Assembly: GCA_900316835.1 (NCBI GenBank)
Contig: ONEL01000017.1
Coordinates: 1-64,000, forward strand
Length of the DNA stretch: 64,000 nucleotides
Direction of reading: 5' to 3'
Source of the DNA: an uncultured Prevotellaceae bacterium
Lineage (GTDB): Bacteria; Bacteroidota; Bacteroidia; Bacteroidales; Muribaculaceae
Every line of letters begins with the position of its first letter. The stretch's first letter is position 1. The notes under the pieces are model-generated. The model saw only the letters and a list, made by a program, of their open reading frames with translations. It searched no databases and was not told the origin of the DNA. Shown in pieces: positions 1 to 9,572 of this stretch. A program made the position numbers and the translations under genes.

Positions 1-190
1 ACGCACGCCTTGTCCAGCAGCAATGGGCGCTTCGCTTAAAATTGATTAAAAAATTAATTTAAAAATTCTCATATTTTATAGTCATTAATTTTAATTTAAC
101 CTTAAGCTCGAGGGAGTGAGCAGCATAAGTCGTGCCATCGGCACGGTGTGCGAACAGCGAACCTCCCTCAATTTTAAGTGCGAAGCACGC
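1..190. repeat. Dispersed intergenic repeat, family e, copy A
   Basis: Non-coding AT-rich DNA. The motif GGGCGCTTCGCTTAAAATT near position 28 and AATTTTAAGTGCGAAGCACG ending near 190 form imperfect inverted ends. The same ends occur at 20585-20686 and, split by another element, at 47685-47972. The first 60 bases closely match the reverse complement of about 47930-47998, including the flank around GCCTTGTCCAGCAG. A small hairpin GTGCC-ATC-GGCAC lies at 132-144. A reading frame runs through the area but resembles no protein and includes the repeat, so I do not call a gene. Confidence 0.6.
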
Positions 191-282
191 CCCCTTTTTT
201 ATTATCCCCATGCCCCCCTTTTTTTATTTTTTCTTACTGACGTCTGTCTCACCTTAATAAAAAAGGTGCTCGTTGAAATAAT

Positions 283-313
283 TTGGTATATTGTATATTT
301 ATGTTTATATTTG
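283..313 (+). promoter_or_regulatory. Bacteroidota-type promoter for the C10 protease gene
   Basis: TTG at 283-285 and TATATTTG at 306-313 are separated by 20 nt, matching the Bacteroidota sigma-ABfr consensus TTG-N~20-TAnnTTTG. The predicted leader to the ATG at 383 is about 65 nt. Confidence 0.65.
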
Positions 314-382
314 CCACGCTTAAAATGCAGACAAACCAAAGAGAACAATTTACATAAACCAAACTTATCACTATCTTTTTAA

Positions 383-3300
383 ATGACAAGCAAACGATTT
401 ATTGCCCTGCTCGTGCTGTGCATGAGCCTGGGCGTGGCTATGAATGCGGCACCTGTAACACTGGAGCAGGCGCAGCAAGCAGCCACTAGTTTTGTGCTCA
501 AGAAGCAGATGCCCTCCCGCTCGCTGCGAGTAGCGACAACAGCACCCAAGAAATTGAAATCAAGTGACGCGGGCGACGCTTCCGCCGCTTTCTATGTGTT
601 TAACATTGGAGAAAATCAGGGATTTGTCATCGTCTCGGGCGACGACCGCACCAATCCCATCCTGGGCTATAGCGACCAGGGAAGCTTTGACGAAACCAAG
701 ATGCCTGCCAACATGAAGGCATGGCTCGATGAGTATGCGTTGCAGCTCACCCAGCTCGACGAAGTGAAGCCCGCCGACCTCAAGAAGGTCCTCGCTGCTC
801 CCAAAGCCGAGAACGTGGTCGACACCCGCAACTCTATCGCACCACTCATCAGCACTAAGTGGGACCAGGCACGCCCCTACTGGAATAAATGCCCACAAGT
901 AAAAAATGAAGATGGCGAATATGAGGAGTCTTATACTGGCTGTGTGGCAACTGCCATGTCACAAATTATGAATTTCCACAAATGGCCCTCTCAAACATCA
1001 CAGGTGATTCCAAGTTACCAATATGGCTACGGTACAGGCAACATGGGTGAATATATTACTCAAACTACTGAAGAGCTACCCATCACCACCTTTGACTGGG
1101 CACACATGATGGACAGCTACAATGGCAGTGAGGACCAGGTTTATACCGACGCTGTTGCTACACTCATGCTTTATGCCGGGCACGCCGCTCACATGACCTA
1201 CGCTCTTACAGCATCGGGCACCAGTGACCCCTATATCCCAAAAGCTTTCCACAATTATCTTGACTATAATGCCAAGCTCGTGTATCGCAGCGACTATGAC
1301 CTTGACACATGGATTGAGCTAGTTTATCAAGAACTTGCTGCTGGTCGCCCCATGATTTACAATGGCCGCGCTGGCAGTGGCGGTGGACACTCGTTCATCT
1401 GCGACGGCTATGAATATGGTGACTATTACCACATCAACTGGGGTTGGGGTGGCTTGGGAGATGGCTATTTCCAATTAGAGATTCTCAACCCTCATGCCGC
1501 AGGAATTGGCGCATCAACAAGCGCCGAGGGTTACAACATGGACCAAACCGCCGTCATTGGTATAACACCAGGCTACACTGGTCAAGGCGACGATGTAGTG
1601 CATGTACTCACAGTTTATGATATGTACTATTCAAGCACCAACATGATTTTATATCGTGGAGATAACAATTATTTTAAATTCAATAAGACTTATTATCCTG
1701 CTATTGCAGCCGAGGACCATGTTGATGACGGGACCAAATATTATAGAGGCATAGCACTATATGACAGCAATAATAACTTTGTTGAATTAATTGCTGCCAC
1801 TACTTATGCTTCAAGTTATAATTCTGTAACCGACAAATGGCCTGGGGGAAACACATCAACAACCTATAGTTTCGGAAAAAATCTTTCAAATGGCACTTAC
1901 AAAATAGTCCCCGTTTGCAAAGCTGAGGGAACCAACGACTGGGTTCCAATGCTTGAGAGTGACCGTTACTTCATGAGTTTTGTTGTCAATGACACTTATG
2001 CAACTATTACACAACATCCCATTGTTAACCTTACAGCTACCAAATATGAGTTTGTTGGTGACCACAGAGTGGGTTCTGGCGAGCAATGCAATGTTACCAT
2101 TCAAAACAATAGCGATGACCGCTTTGCAGGGAAGCTATATCTCTTTGTTGACAATGAACAGATTGACGAATATGGCGAATATACCACAGTGATTGAGACT
2201 GAAATTTCAGCCCACAGCTCAAAAGTTGTTACATTCAACTTCACTCCTCAAAATGCAGGCACTAAGAATGCTAAGATTTCACTTAAAGACAATAGCTGGA
2301 GTTCTTCGTCAGTAATTCCTGGTACTGGCAGTGTAACAATTGAAGGTGCAACTGAAACTGTTCCCATGAACCTCTCGGTAGTGATTGAGGCAACCAATGC
2401 TGTTGACGGTGTTATCTATGACACTCATGCTAGATTCAAGGTTGATGTAACCAACAATGCCGATGGCGAGTACAACCGCTACCTGCTGGCTCCCCTGTTC
2501 ATCGTTGACGAGAATGGTAAGGGCACAATGATTACCTATCAGCAAACCACCTTACGCATCCCAGCACATGAAACAGTTACATTATACTACGACTTCAACA
2601 ACCTTGCCTATGGCTCTACCTATGCACTTAACATGTATGGTCGCAACGAGAATGAGCAAACAGTCAATCTCGTCGAGAAAGGTGCTTCGATTTACTACCA
2701 AGTTCAACGTGGCCTCGTCACTTGGGATGGCACAAGTCTAGTGGGAACCAGCGGGCCTGCCAATGGCAACATTACTATTCCAAGCAACGCTCTCGCCGCT
2801 CGCCTTGAAGGACTTAATATCACAAGCGTTACTCCAAGCGGAAATCCCAACACTATCTATTTCATTGGCGAAAACGAGTCTATTCCCGCAGGCTTGCAAG
2901 GTCTCAACTTGGTTAAGGGTAACACTGCCACTAGCATCACACTGAAAGATGGTTACGGCTACTTCACCCCACAGAGCTTCACAGCTCAGAACATCAGCTA
3001 CGAGCGCACATTCACCAAGGCTCGCCAGGCTGGCGTTGCCGAGAACTGGAGCACCATCGTGCTGCCCTTCACTCCAGCAACCTGCACAGCAAGCAGCAAC
3101 GACATGTGGGTTGAGCGCTTCGCCCAAGAGGCCGATGGCGAGGTAACCTTCAGCGAGGTTACAGGCATTGAGGCCAACGTGCCTTACATCATCGCCATCA
3201 ACAAGAGCGCTAACCTCACCGGCACCCCCATCACCTGGAGCGCCAGCAACGTGCTTCTCAAGCCCGAACCCATCGCCTACACCAGCGGTAAGCAATACTT

Positions 3301-4411
3301 GATGGCAGGCACATTTGCCGGTCAAGAACTCGAGAACATCTATGCTGTTAATCCTGCCGGCTCACATGCCAAGATGACAAGCAACAGCCAGAGTGTTGCG
3401 CCCTTCCGCGCCTACTTCAAGGAAATTGAGACTCTCGATAGCCATGCCGACATTCCATTGCCCGGTGAGGAGAGCACTCCCGCTGTTGAGAGTGTAACAC
3501 TTGCCCAGCTTGTTGCCGGCGGTAATGTTGGTGAATACACCATTAGCGACAAACTAATCGCTGTTCACTATGCCGTAAACGAAAACGACAACACTATCTT
3601 GTTGTGGTGTAAAGATCAGAATGCTTCTATCGACAAGACTTCTGCTAAAGACGGACAAGAGGACTATCTGTACAATGACAGCAAAGCCCAAAACAAGCGT
3701 GATTGGGACCAGAGCAACTGGGTAGCACTCAAGTTTGTCGCAAACCAGGAGAACATGACATCAATCCCTGGATTTGTTGGATATGAGATTAAAGAATCAA
3801 GCATCACAGGTACTTATAGCGACGCGTTGAACTACACCATCACCATGAATGAAGGCCTCAACGCAAGCGCTAAGGGTGAACAAGTTACTTACACCCCCAA
3901 CGTTTACTGCGTAGCAAACTTCAACCCCGAGAATATTGACAGCGATGGAGCCTTCACTAAAGCCGCTAGTCACAACTACTTCTTCATGAATCCTAAGGTT
4001 CAAGAGGTTTGCACCATCACTTATGCACAATGGAATGGCAGCATGTTCACTGTTCCTTCCAACAGTGGCTTTGATGGCTCGCTTGTTGTTGATTACACCT
4101 ACAACTACAACAAGCACACTGGCGACTTTGGTTTTACTCCCGAACTGGAGACCAATAAGACCTATCAGTTCAAGGCTATTGTTAATCGCAACAACCGCAA
4201 CTATGGCAAGGCTGTTGAGCCTAATGCTAATATCAAGGTTTATGCGGCCGACTTAACATCGTCGAGCATCGCTCCTATTCCTACCGCCATCAGCACCATC
4301 AACGTTGAGCGCAAGGGCGACAACATTTATTACAACTTGATGGGCCAGCCAGTGGCACATCCCACAGCCGGCATTTACATCTTGAATGGAAATAAGGTGA
4401 TTGTTAGATAG
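383..4411 (+). CDS. Secreted C10-family (streptopain-like) cysteine protease, 1342 aa
   Basis: A signal peptide (about residues 1-22) is followed by a Spi/PrtT-like propeptide region (about 24-140) and a C10 peptidase domain. The catalytic Cys187 lies in YTGCVATAMSQIMN and His336 in GGGHSFICDGY, followed by INWGWGG at 351-357, all typical of streptopain and interpain. The remaining roughly 950 residues look like beta-sandwich and repeat domains of unknown role. The C-terminus (YYNLMGQPVAHPTAGIYIL then NGNKVIVR) resembles a type IX secretion/sorting tail. It probably acts outside the cell or on the outer surface in proteolysis. It is far longer than a bare streptopain domain. Single gene with its own promoter and a terminator at 4437. 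Family call is strong; substrate unknown. Confidence 0.9.
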   Translation: MTSKRFIALLVLCMSLGVAMNAAPVTLEQAQQAATSFVLKKQMPSRSLRVATTAPKKLKSSDAGDASAAFYVFNIGENQGFVIVSGDDRTNPILGYSDQGSFDETKMPANMKAWLDEYALQLTQLDEVKPADLKKVLAAPKAENVVDTRNSIAPLISTKWDQARPYWNKCPQVKNEDGEYEESYTGCVATAMSQIMNFHKWPSQTSQVIPSYQYGYGTGNMGEYITQTTEELPITTFDWAHMMDSYNGSEDQVYTDAVATLMLYAGHAAHMTYALTASGTSDPYIPKAFHNYLDYNAKLVYRSDYDLDTWIELVYQELAAGRPMIYNGRAGSGGGHSFICDGYEYGDYYHINWGWGGLGDGYFQLEILNPHAAGIGASTSAEGYNMDQTAVIGITPGYTGQGDDVVHVLTVYDMYYSSTNMILYRGDNNYFKFNKTYYPAIAAEDHVDDGTKYYRGIALYDSNNNFVELIAATTYASSYNSVTDKWPGGNTSTTYSFGKNLSNGTYKIVPVCKAEGTNDWVPMLESDRYFMSFVVNDTYATITQHPIVNLTATKYEFVGDHRVGSGEQCNVTIQNNSDDRFAGKLYLFVDNEQIDEYGEYTTVIETEISAHSSKVVTFNFTPQNAGTKNAKISLKDNSWSSSSVIPGTGSVTIEGATETVPMNLSVVIEATNAVDGVIYDTHARFKVDVTNNADGEYNRYLLAPLFIVDENGKGTMITYQQTTLRIPAHETVTLYYDFNNLAYGSTYALNMYGRNENEQTVNLVEKGASIYYQVQRGLVTWDGTSLVGTSGPANGNITIPSNALAARLEGLNITSVTPSGNPNTIYFIGENESIPAGLQGLNLVKGNTATSITLKDGYGYFTPQSFTAQNISYERTFTKARQAGVAENWSTIVLPFTPATCTASSNDMWVERFAQEADGEVTFSEVTGIEANVPYIIAINKSANLTGTPITWSASNVLLKPEPIAYTSGKQYLMAGTFAGQELENIYAVNPAGSHAKMTSNSQSVAPFRAYFKEIETLDSHADIPLPGEESTPAVESVTLAQLVAGGNVGEYTISDKLIAVHYAVNENDNTILLWCKDQNASIDKTSAKDGQEDYLYNDSKAQNKRDWDQSNWVALKFVANQENMTSIPGFVGYEIKESSITGTYSDALNYTITMNEGLNASAKGEQVTYTPNVYCVANFNPENIDSDGAFTKAASHNYFFMNPKVQEVCTITYAQWNGSMFTVPSNSGFDGSLVVDYTYNYNKHTGDFGFTPELETNKTYQFKAIVNRNNRNYGKAVEPNANIKVYAADLTSSSIAPIPTAISTINVERKGDNIYYNLMGQPVAHPTAGIYILNGNKVIVR

Positions 4412-4436
4412 TTTTCACCCACACTCTATCGCATAC

Positions 4437-4478
4437 TAAAAGCGTGGCTTCAACTTTTCATGAAGCCACGCTTTTTAT
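4437..4478. terminator. Bidirectional terminator between convergent genes
   Basis: A perfect stem AAGCGTGGCTTCA / TGAAGCCACGCTT, with A-rich and T-rich flanks on either side, lies between the C10 protease gene (plus) and the GHL10 gene (minus). Confidence 0.85.
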
Positions 4479-4491
4479 TTCCTCCAAACAT

Positions 4492-6021
4492 TTAGAATGG
4501 CACCGACACTGCTTTGCAGGGAGCACTCTCGTTGTTGCAGCGGTCGAGTGCCGTGACCACATAGGTGTGCCCTTGAGGTTTTACCTTCTTGCGCTGTGGT
4601 GCCTGCTTGGGCAGAGTGAAGGTTGTGGCATTAGTGACGCACATTATGGCACTGGCATCGTCGAGGTTGATAGCAGCACGCTCGGGAAATTGATACACCA
4701 CAAAGCGCACTGCCTGCTGCATGGGATCGGTGCTCGTGACGGCATCCCACTTCAGAATATTTTCACCTCTCTCGCGATCAACGCGCAAGTTTTGCACAGC
4801 CTCAGGTGCCACATCATCGAGCCACGTCACAGCTGGGCAAAGTGCACGAGTGCGCATTTGGTTATTAGAGAGCGAGTCGAGAACTCCCTTATAGTTCTCG
4901 GTCACGCTATAAGCGGGCCACCATGTGACACCATGCACATTGGGCAATGAGCGCATGAGTTCTATCTTGTGGTTGAGCTGTGTGGGATTGAGCGTGTCGG
5001 GAATGTCACGATGATCCATCACGTTGCGCACCGCTTGTCCGTAATACATGTGGCGTCCGTTGGCATGGTCATTCCACCAGTAGCTTAGCACCAGGTCGCT
5101 CGCCGCCTTATGCTCCAGCTCCCAGTAGAGTTGAGGTGTCATGTAGTCGATCCATCCCAGAGCAGTCCACTTGGGACAGTCGGCATAGAGTGCATCGTAG
5201 CACTCCAGTCCGTTGGTCTCGCTACCATTGCTGTCGCTTCGCTTGTTGCGCCAAATGCCGAACGGGCTGATACCCAGCCTTACCCATGGCTTAACGCTGT
5301 GGATTGTAGCGTGCAGCTGCTCAATGAGCATGTCCACGTTGTGACGTCGCCAGTCGCCCTTGTCGCCCCACCCCGCTCCGTAGCGGGCATAGGAAGCAGT
5401 GTCGGGGAACTCCACGCCCTTCACAGGATAAGGATAGAAGTAGTCGTCCATGTGGATGGCATCCACGTCGTAACGCGTGATGATGTCACGCACCACACGG
5501 TTGATAAAGTCGCGACTCTCGGGCAATGCCGGGTCGAAGTAAATTTTACCGTCGGCATAGCGCAGGAACCACTCGGGGTGTTTATAATATATGTGTCCTG
5601 GCGCGGGCTTATCCTTATCACCGCTAGTCACACGATAGGGATTAATCCATGCATGCAGTTCCATGCCACGATTGTGGCACTCATCGATCATGAACTGCAA
5701 GGGGTCCCACAATGGCGTGGGAGCCTTGCCCGCCTCGCCTGTGAGCCATCGCGACCACGGCTCGAGGTTGCTCGAGTAGGCAGCGTCGGCCTGCGGCCTA
5801 ATTTGCCAAATCACGGCATTTACGCCAGCGCGGTCGAGCTTGCTGAGCTGGTCGCGCAGGTAGTCTTGAGTTTCACCAGGAGTCATGCGGGCATACTGTC
5901 CCTGGCCAATGATGTGCATCCAAGCCCCACGAAATTCTCGCTTGGGGGCATCTTGAGCACTACTCACCGCTGTTGCCAGCAGCATGGCGGCAGCAACTAC
6001 GATTGATTTGAGATGTTTCAT
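4492..6021 (-). CDS. Secreted GHL10-type family 10 glycosylhydrolase-like protein, 509 aa
   Basis: A signal peptide (residues 1-22) precedes a TIM-barrel of the GHL10 (formerly DUF187) family. Visible motifs are REFRGAWMH near 29, NAVIWQIRPQADAAY, HAWINPYR, DAIHMDDYFYP and TPQLYWEL. A fibronectin-III-like segment follows at about 405-500 (VQNLRVDRERGENILKWDA). Relatives such as YngK are predicted glycoside hydrolases, possibly acting on peptidoglycan-linked or other glycans. Likely periplasmic or surface-exposed. It is monocistronic and convergent with the C10 protease. The exact substrate cannot be read from the sequence. Confidence 0.85.
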   Translation of the reverse strand: MKHLKSIVVAAAMLLATAVSSAQDAPKREFRGAWMHIIGQGQYARMTPGETQDYLRDQLSKLDRAGVNAVIWQIRPQADAAYSSNLEPWSRWLTGEAGKAPTPLWDPLQFMIDECHNRGMELHAWINPYRVTSGDKDKPAPGHIYYKHPEWFLRYADGKIYFDPALPESRDFINRVVRDIITRYDVDAIHMDDYFYPYPVKGVEFPDTASYARYGAGWGDKGDWRRHNVDMLIEQLHATIHSVKPWVRLGISPFGIWRNKRSDSNGSETNGLECYDALYADCPKWTALGWIDYMTPQLYWELEHKAASDLVLSYWWNDHANGRHMYYGQAVRNVMDHRDIPDTLNPTQLNHKIELMRSLPNVHGVTWWPAYSVTENYKGVLDSLSNNQMRTRALCPAVTWLDDVAPEAVQNLRVDRERGENILKWDAVTSTDPMQQAVRFVVYQFPERAAINLDDASAIMCVTNATTFTLPKQAPQRKKVKPQGHTYVVTALDRCNNESAPCKAVSVPF

Positions 6022-6115
6022 GTATTATTAAAGTTTAATTTATTTGTTAAATGCCGGAAATGCTCGACTTTCAAGAAAAAAAAGAGAAATTACAGAAAGT
6101 GAATCAGGTATTAAA

Positions 6116-7564
6116 TTAAAGTAGAGGCCCGAAGAGGCGTGTGAGCGACTCTAGCGCTTTTTGCCACATGGAGCGGCGACGCCATGCCCTGAGGCTGATG
6201 CGCGTGGACTGCATCATGTCGTCGTGCATGATGCGCGTCATGCGCTGATTAAAGTCCTTGCTATAGAGCAGCAGGTTCCCCTCAAAGTTGTGCTCAAAAC
6301 TGCGGAAATCGAAATTAGTAGAGCCAGTGGTAACAAACTCGTCGTCGATTACCACCACCTTAGCGTGCAACATCCCTGGCTCGTAGAAGTAAATCTTGAT
6401 GCCCGCATCGAGACACTGCTTAACATAAGAATAGCTGGCATATCGCAACAAGAAGCTGTCGGGCTTGCGAGGAATCATCAGCCGCACGTCCACCTTGCTC
6501 AGCGCAGCCACTTGTAACGCCTTGAGCAAGCTATCGCTCGGCAGGAAATAGGGAGTCTGAATATAGATACTCTTGCGAGCATTCTCTATAGCTTTCTGGA
6601 ACACAAAGGCCATGTTACCCCATTGGCTCGTGGGGCCACCTGTTACCAGCTGAACTCCCACAGGGTTAGATATAGAAGCAGGATCGACTACTGGAACACT
6701 CTCCTCAATGAGCTCACGCTTCATGAAATTCCAGTCAATGGCAAACGACACCTGCATTGCCGCCACAACATCACCCTTAACACGCAAGTGAGTGTCGCGC
6801 CAGTGCCCCATCTTGCCCCCCGTGACGTAACGGTCGGCAATGTTCATGCCACCTATATATCCCACCTCACCGTCAATCACCGTTATCTTGCGGTGGTTGC
6901 GCCAGTTGATGCGATTGGCAAACTCAGGGAATGTGATTTTCATGAACGGATATACATCTACTCCCGCCCGCCTGAGTTTCTTGAAATAGGACATATCGAA
7001 GTGGAATGACCCCACATGGTCGTAGAGCACACGCACCTTCACCCCTTCTTGCACCTTTTGCTTGAGGATTGTTGCAATCTCGTTGCCTATGTTATCGTTC
7101 TCGATAATGTAGTACTGGATGTGTATATAATTGCGAGCAAGTAGCAAGTCACGCTTGTAGGCCTCAAACTTGTCGCGGCCATTAGTAAAAATTTGCACCT
7201 CATTGTTGGCAAGGTAAGGCGAGCCTTGAATGCTGTTTACAAGCTTAATCATTTGCTGCCACTTGATGGGAAGCTCATCGTGAGCCGCACTCTGCGACTG
7301 CATGAGGTGCTTAATGTCGTCGCGCTTGATGAGCTTGCGCCGTTTCTTGCGCGAAATCATGCGCACATGCTTGAGACTGCGCCCAAAGAAGATATATAGC
7401 ACAATTCCAGCCACTGGCAATAACACCAGCACAGTAATCCAAGCCAGCGTCTTGACGGGGTTGCGGTTCTCGCTCACCACAACTCCCACGATGGCTACCG
7501 CCGTGATACCATATAAGATGGTGAAAATGAGGCGTGAATAGGGAAATAACTCGGCAAGTATCAT
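6116..7564 (-). CDS. cls: Cardiolipin synthase, 482 aa
   Basis: Two N-terminal membrane segments (about 10-30 and 38-60) and a short basic linker precede two phospholipase D domains. The HKD motifs are NHRKITVID (His224, Lys226, Asp231) followed by GYIGGMN, and MLHAKVVVID (His400, Lys402, Asp407) followed by GSTNFD. This is the bacterial ClsA-type layout, which condenses two phosphatidylglycerols into cardiolipin plus glycerol at the inner membrane. Length is usual for the family. Transcribed alone on the minus strand. Confidence 0.93.
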   Translation of the reverse strand: MILAELFPYSRLIFTILYGITAVAIVGVVVSENRNPVKTLAWITVLVLLPVAGIVLYIFFGRSLKHVRMISRKKRRKLIKRDDIKHLMQSQSAAHDELPIKWQQMIKLVNSIQGSPYLANNEVQIFTNGRDKFEAYKRDLLLARNYIHIQYYIIENDNIGNEIATILKQKVQEGVKVRVLYDHVGSFHFDMSYFKKLRRAGVDVYPFMKITFPEFANRINWRNHRKITVIDGEVGYIGGMNIADRYVTGGKMGHWRDTHLRVKGDVVAAMQVSFAIDWNFMKRELIEESVPVVDPASISNPVGVQLVTGGPTSQWGNMAFVFQKAIENARKSIYIQTPYFLPSDSLLKALQVAALSKVDVRLMIPRKPDSFLLRYASYSYVKQCLDAGIKIYFYEPGMLHAKVVVIDDEFVTTGSTNFDFRSFEHNFEGNLLLYSKDFNQRMTRIMHDDMMQSTRISLRAWRRRSMWQKALESLTRLFGPLL

Positions 7565-7713
7565 TGTGCTATTAATTAGATTGCTAAATTAATATTTTTG
7601 ATTGACAAACGGCAGTTTTATAACATTTTTTAATACTAGCTTCTTGCTACGTAACCATTAGCCTACTACTATTCTTAACCTGTGGCTAAAGTAACCTGAC
7701 GGGAAAATGCTAG

Positions 7714-7750
7714 TAAAAAAAGAGGCTACAGGTAATAAGTCCTGCAGCCT
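7714..7750 (-). terminator. Intrinsic terminator of the tail-only protein gene
   Basis: On the minus strand AGGCTGCAGG pairs with CCTGTAGCCT (one G-U) and is followed by a run of seven T. It sits about 37 nt after the stop codon. Confidence 0.8.
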
Positions 7751-7786
7751 GATTATACGATTAAGAATAAATTTAGTCAACTAACA

Positions 7787-8095
7787 TCACTTTACCACCA
7801 CCTTGCGTGACCACTTACCCACGCACTTGACGATGTAGAATCCCTTAGGGAAATCGATAGTTACTTTAGTGCCAGCATTCACCTTGACCGACTTGATGAG
7901 CTGACCAGTGATGGAATAGATGTTGAATGTGGCATCGCTCTCGCCAGCGGTCATGGCTATTGTAGCCTTGCCACCCACCACGTTAGCCTCATCGCTTGCC
8001 ACCTGCTCGATGCGTGGCTCGGCAAGCGCAACCGCGCCCGGCGCTGTCACGCCAAGCACTAAGGCTAAAGTTAATATGTAGAGGATACGTTTCAT
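7787..8095 (-). CDS. Small secreted protein made almost only of a type IX-like tail, 102 aa
   Basis: I choose the internal ATG at 8095 because a longer reading frame (to 8158) would run through a good promoter at 8105-8135. The protein is then a signal peptide (MKRILYILTLALVLGV...) plus about 78 residues. The second half (FNIYSITGQLIKSVKV ... FPKGFYIVKC ... RKVVVK) resembles the C-terminal sorting domain (Por_Secre_tail) normally found behind a large cargo domain. Almost no cargo is present here. It could be a remnant of a larger gene or a small cell-surface protein. Function unknown. Confidence 0.7.
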   Translation of the reverse strand: MKRILYILTLALVLGVTAPGAVALAEPRIEQVASDEANVVGGKATIAMTAGESDATFNIYSITGQLIKSVKVNAGTKVTIDFPKGFYIVKCVGKWSRKVVVK

Positions 8096-8104
8096 TTCAA
8101 CTTG

Positions 8105-8135
8105 CAAAGTTATATACAAAATATTGAAAAAACAA
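8105..8135 (-). promoter_or_regulatory. Promoter placing the tail-only gene almost leaderless
   Basis: On the minus strand TTG (8135-8133) and TAACTTTG (8112-8105) are 20 nt apart. The start codon at 8095 lies only 9 nt beyond the -7 element, so the transcript leader would be about 5 nt. This decides the start of the gene. Confidence 0.65.
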
Positions 8136-8281
8136 CTTGCCACACAATTTTTAAACAAAATTCACGTTGGGGCAAGCATTCAATAACTTGGACACACAAA
8201 ACCTTAAATGGTTTAACCCAACCCGGCAATTTGGATTCATGTCAGGAATGCCACGCCATGGTAGTGAATGTCACAACTTGA

Positions 8282-8761
8282 TTACATGCGCTTGCACTTG
8301 GCGCTGAAGGTGTCGATGTCGAGACGCACTATCACGGTGCGATAGAACGACTTGCGAGCATACTTTAACCCCACTTCCACATCATGTGGCGAGAGCTTGC
8401 GCAATAGCAGCTCCAGTGCATGCATGCGCTCCTCATCGCTTGTGACGATGGTGGCTTCACCGGCGATGACTACGCTTTCATACTCGGTGGTAAACTTGGC
8501 TGGTTGCAATTTCACATCACCCACGACGCAAAACGACACCTCGCCGTTACGCTCTAGCGCATCAAGCTTTTTGCCCTGTGGCGCACAATGAAAATAGATG
8601 CAAGCGTCTTCCCACACAAAGTTTAGTGGCAATCCATAGGGCTTACCATCCAAATCAATCATCGACAGCACGCCCCACTCGGCCGTAGCCATTATCTCGC
8701 GTGCTCTCTCCTCGCTGAGGAGACGGTCTTGTCGTCTTACTTTAGTATTATCAAATTTCAA
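8282..8761 (-). CDS. PPOX-family flavoprotein, 5-nitroimidazole-resistance (Nim)-like, 159 aa
   Basis: A split-barrel flavin-binding fold of the pyridoxamine 5'-phosphate oxidase superfamily. Visible are the N-terminal helix with RLLSEERAREIMATAEWGVL, GKPYGLPLNFVW, IYFHCAPQGKKLDAL, VSFCVVGD and a C-terminal VIVRLDIDTFSAKCKR. The order and spacing match the Nim-like proteins common in Bacteroidota, which bind FMN or related cofactors. Real Nim proteins can reduce nitroimidazoles, but most chromosomal relatives have no proven substrate. I would not infer drug resistance. Cytoplasmic, apparently monocistronic. Confidence 0.85.
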   Translation of the reverse strand: MKFDNTKVRRQDRLLSEERAREIMATAEWGVLSMIDLDGKPYGLPLNFVWEDACIYFHCAPQGKKLDALERNGEVSFCVVGDVKLQPAKFTTEYESVVIAGEATIVTSDEERMHALELLLRKLSPHDVEVGLKYARKSFYRTVIVRLDIDTFSAKCKRM

Positions 8762-8802
8762 ATCGAGTAAAGATGTTTAATAGGCAGTAATGTTTTTAAA
8801 AG

Positions 8803-9048
8803 TTAGTAACCAATTTTGTCAAAAACGCCTCCTACGAAGCAAATCACGATAAAAGCCACGAGAGTAAATCCCAAGCTAATCATGAGGAAGTTGCTGTTGT
8901 AATCTTCCTCGTCAAAGTCGTCGGCCGTGTTGGTTGCGGCGGCACTGCGACGCCGCACAATGCGGGTGATAACATTAATGATCAGGCCGCACACGAGACC
9001 AATGCCTAATGATAGCAGTGCATAAATCCCTATTGAGCCCATAATCAA
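8803..9048 (-). CDS. Small two-TM membrane protein of unknown function, 81 aa
   Basis: Two hydrophobic segments (about residues 4-27 and 54-75) flank a charged loop with RIVRRRSAA and an acidic patch DDFDEEDYNS. Translation may begin at the first Met or at the third residue (MGSIG). The reading frame has a composition like its neighbours and sits between two same-strand genes, which supports it being real. No family recognised. Confidence 0.6.
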   Translation of the reverse strand: MIMGSIGIYALLSLGIGLVCGLIINVITRIVRRRSAAATNTADDFDEEDYNSNFLMISLGFTLVAFIVICFVGGVFDKIGY

Positions 9049-9122
9049 AAGAATTAAAAAGTTAATAAAAAAAACTATTATATGTTTTGTTTTTTATTTA
9101 TTCAAAGTCGCGACATGCGCTA

Positions 9123-9572
9123 TTACTCCTCGCGTGCTATTTCGCTCTGGCACATCTCGCGGTATTCCTCCCAAGTGGGGTCTTCCTCGGCATGGAAGGT
9201 GAGTGGCAACTGCTCGGGAATGCCACTTAAGGCAGCATTGAGCATGCCCTGGAACGCTTTTAGTGACACCGTGTAGAACACCCAGTTTCGCTCTCCCGCG
9301 CCAGTGTAGATTCCTGTCATCACCGCCACCGGGTCGCGCTTGAGCGAGGCATGCAACGCATCGGTCACCAGCTCCATGGCGCGCGAGGTGTGATATTGTG
9401 GCATTCCGCCACCATCGGGCTCATAGAGCCAAGTCATTTCAATGCGGTAGCGATATCGCCCTGTAGCAATCACATTGTCCAAGCCACGCCTTCCTGTTAC
9501 CAGCACAGTGTTTCCCCCGCTGTCCTGGCTAGGTGCTGTCCACCAGTCGTCACTAATGTTTAGTTTCGCCAT
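9123..9572 (-). CDS. DUF695-family protein, 149 aa
   Basis: The pattern WWTAPSQDSGGNTVLVTGRR, then YRIEMTWLYEPDGGGMP, then AVMTGIYTGAGERNWVFYT matches the DUF695 proteins widespread in Bacteroidota. No signal peptide or membrane segment is seen, so it is cytoplasmic. Biochemical role unknown. It lies upstream of the small membrane protein gene on the same strand (gap about 74 nt), so the two may be cotranscribed. Confidence 0.8.
   Translation of the reverse strand: MAKLNISDDWWTAPSQDSGGNTVLVTGRRGLDNVIATGRYRYRIEMTWLYEPDGGGMPQYHTSRAMELVTDALHASLKRDPVAVMTGIYTGAGERNWVFYTVSLKAFQGMLNAALSGIPEQLPLTFHAEEDPTWEEYREMCQSEIAREE

Noticed and set aside
116-382. Reading frame of 88 codons before the first protease
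   Set aside because: Crosses a dispersed repeat and the protease promoter, has no recognisable protein pattern and uses AT-rich runs typical of non-coding DNA.
5110-6006. Long frame (298 codons) opposite the GHL10 gene
   Set aside because: Fully antisense to a clear family member; a shadow of its codon bias.
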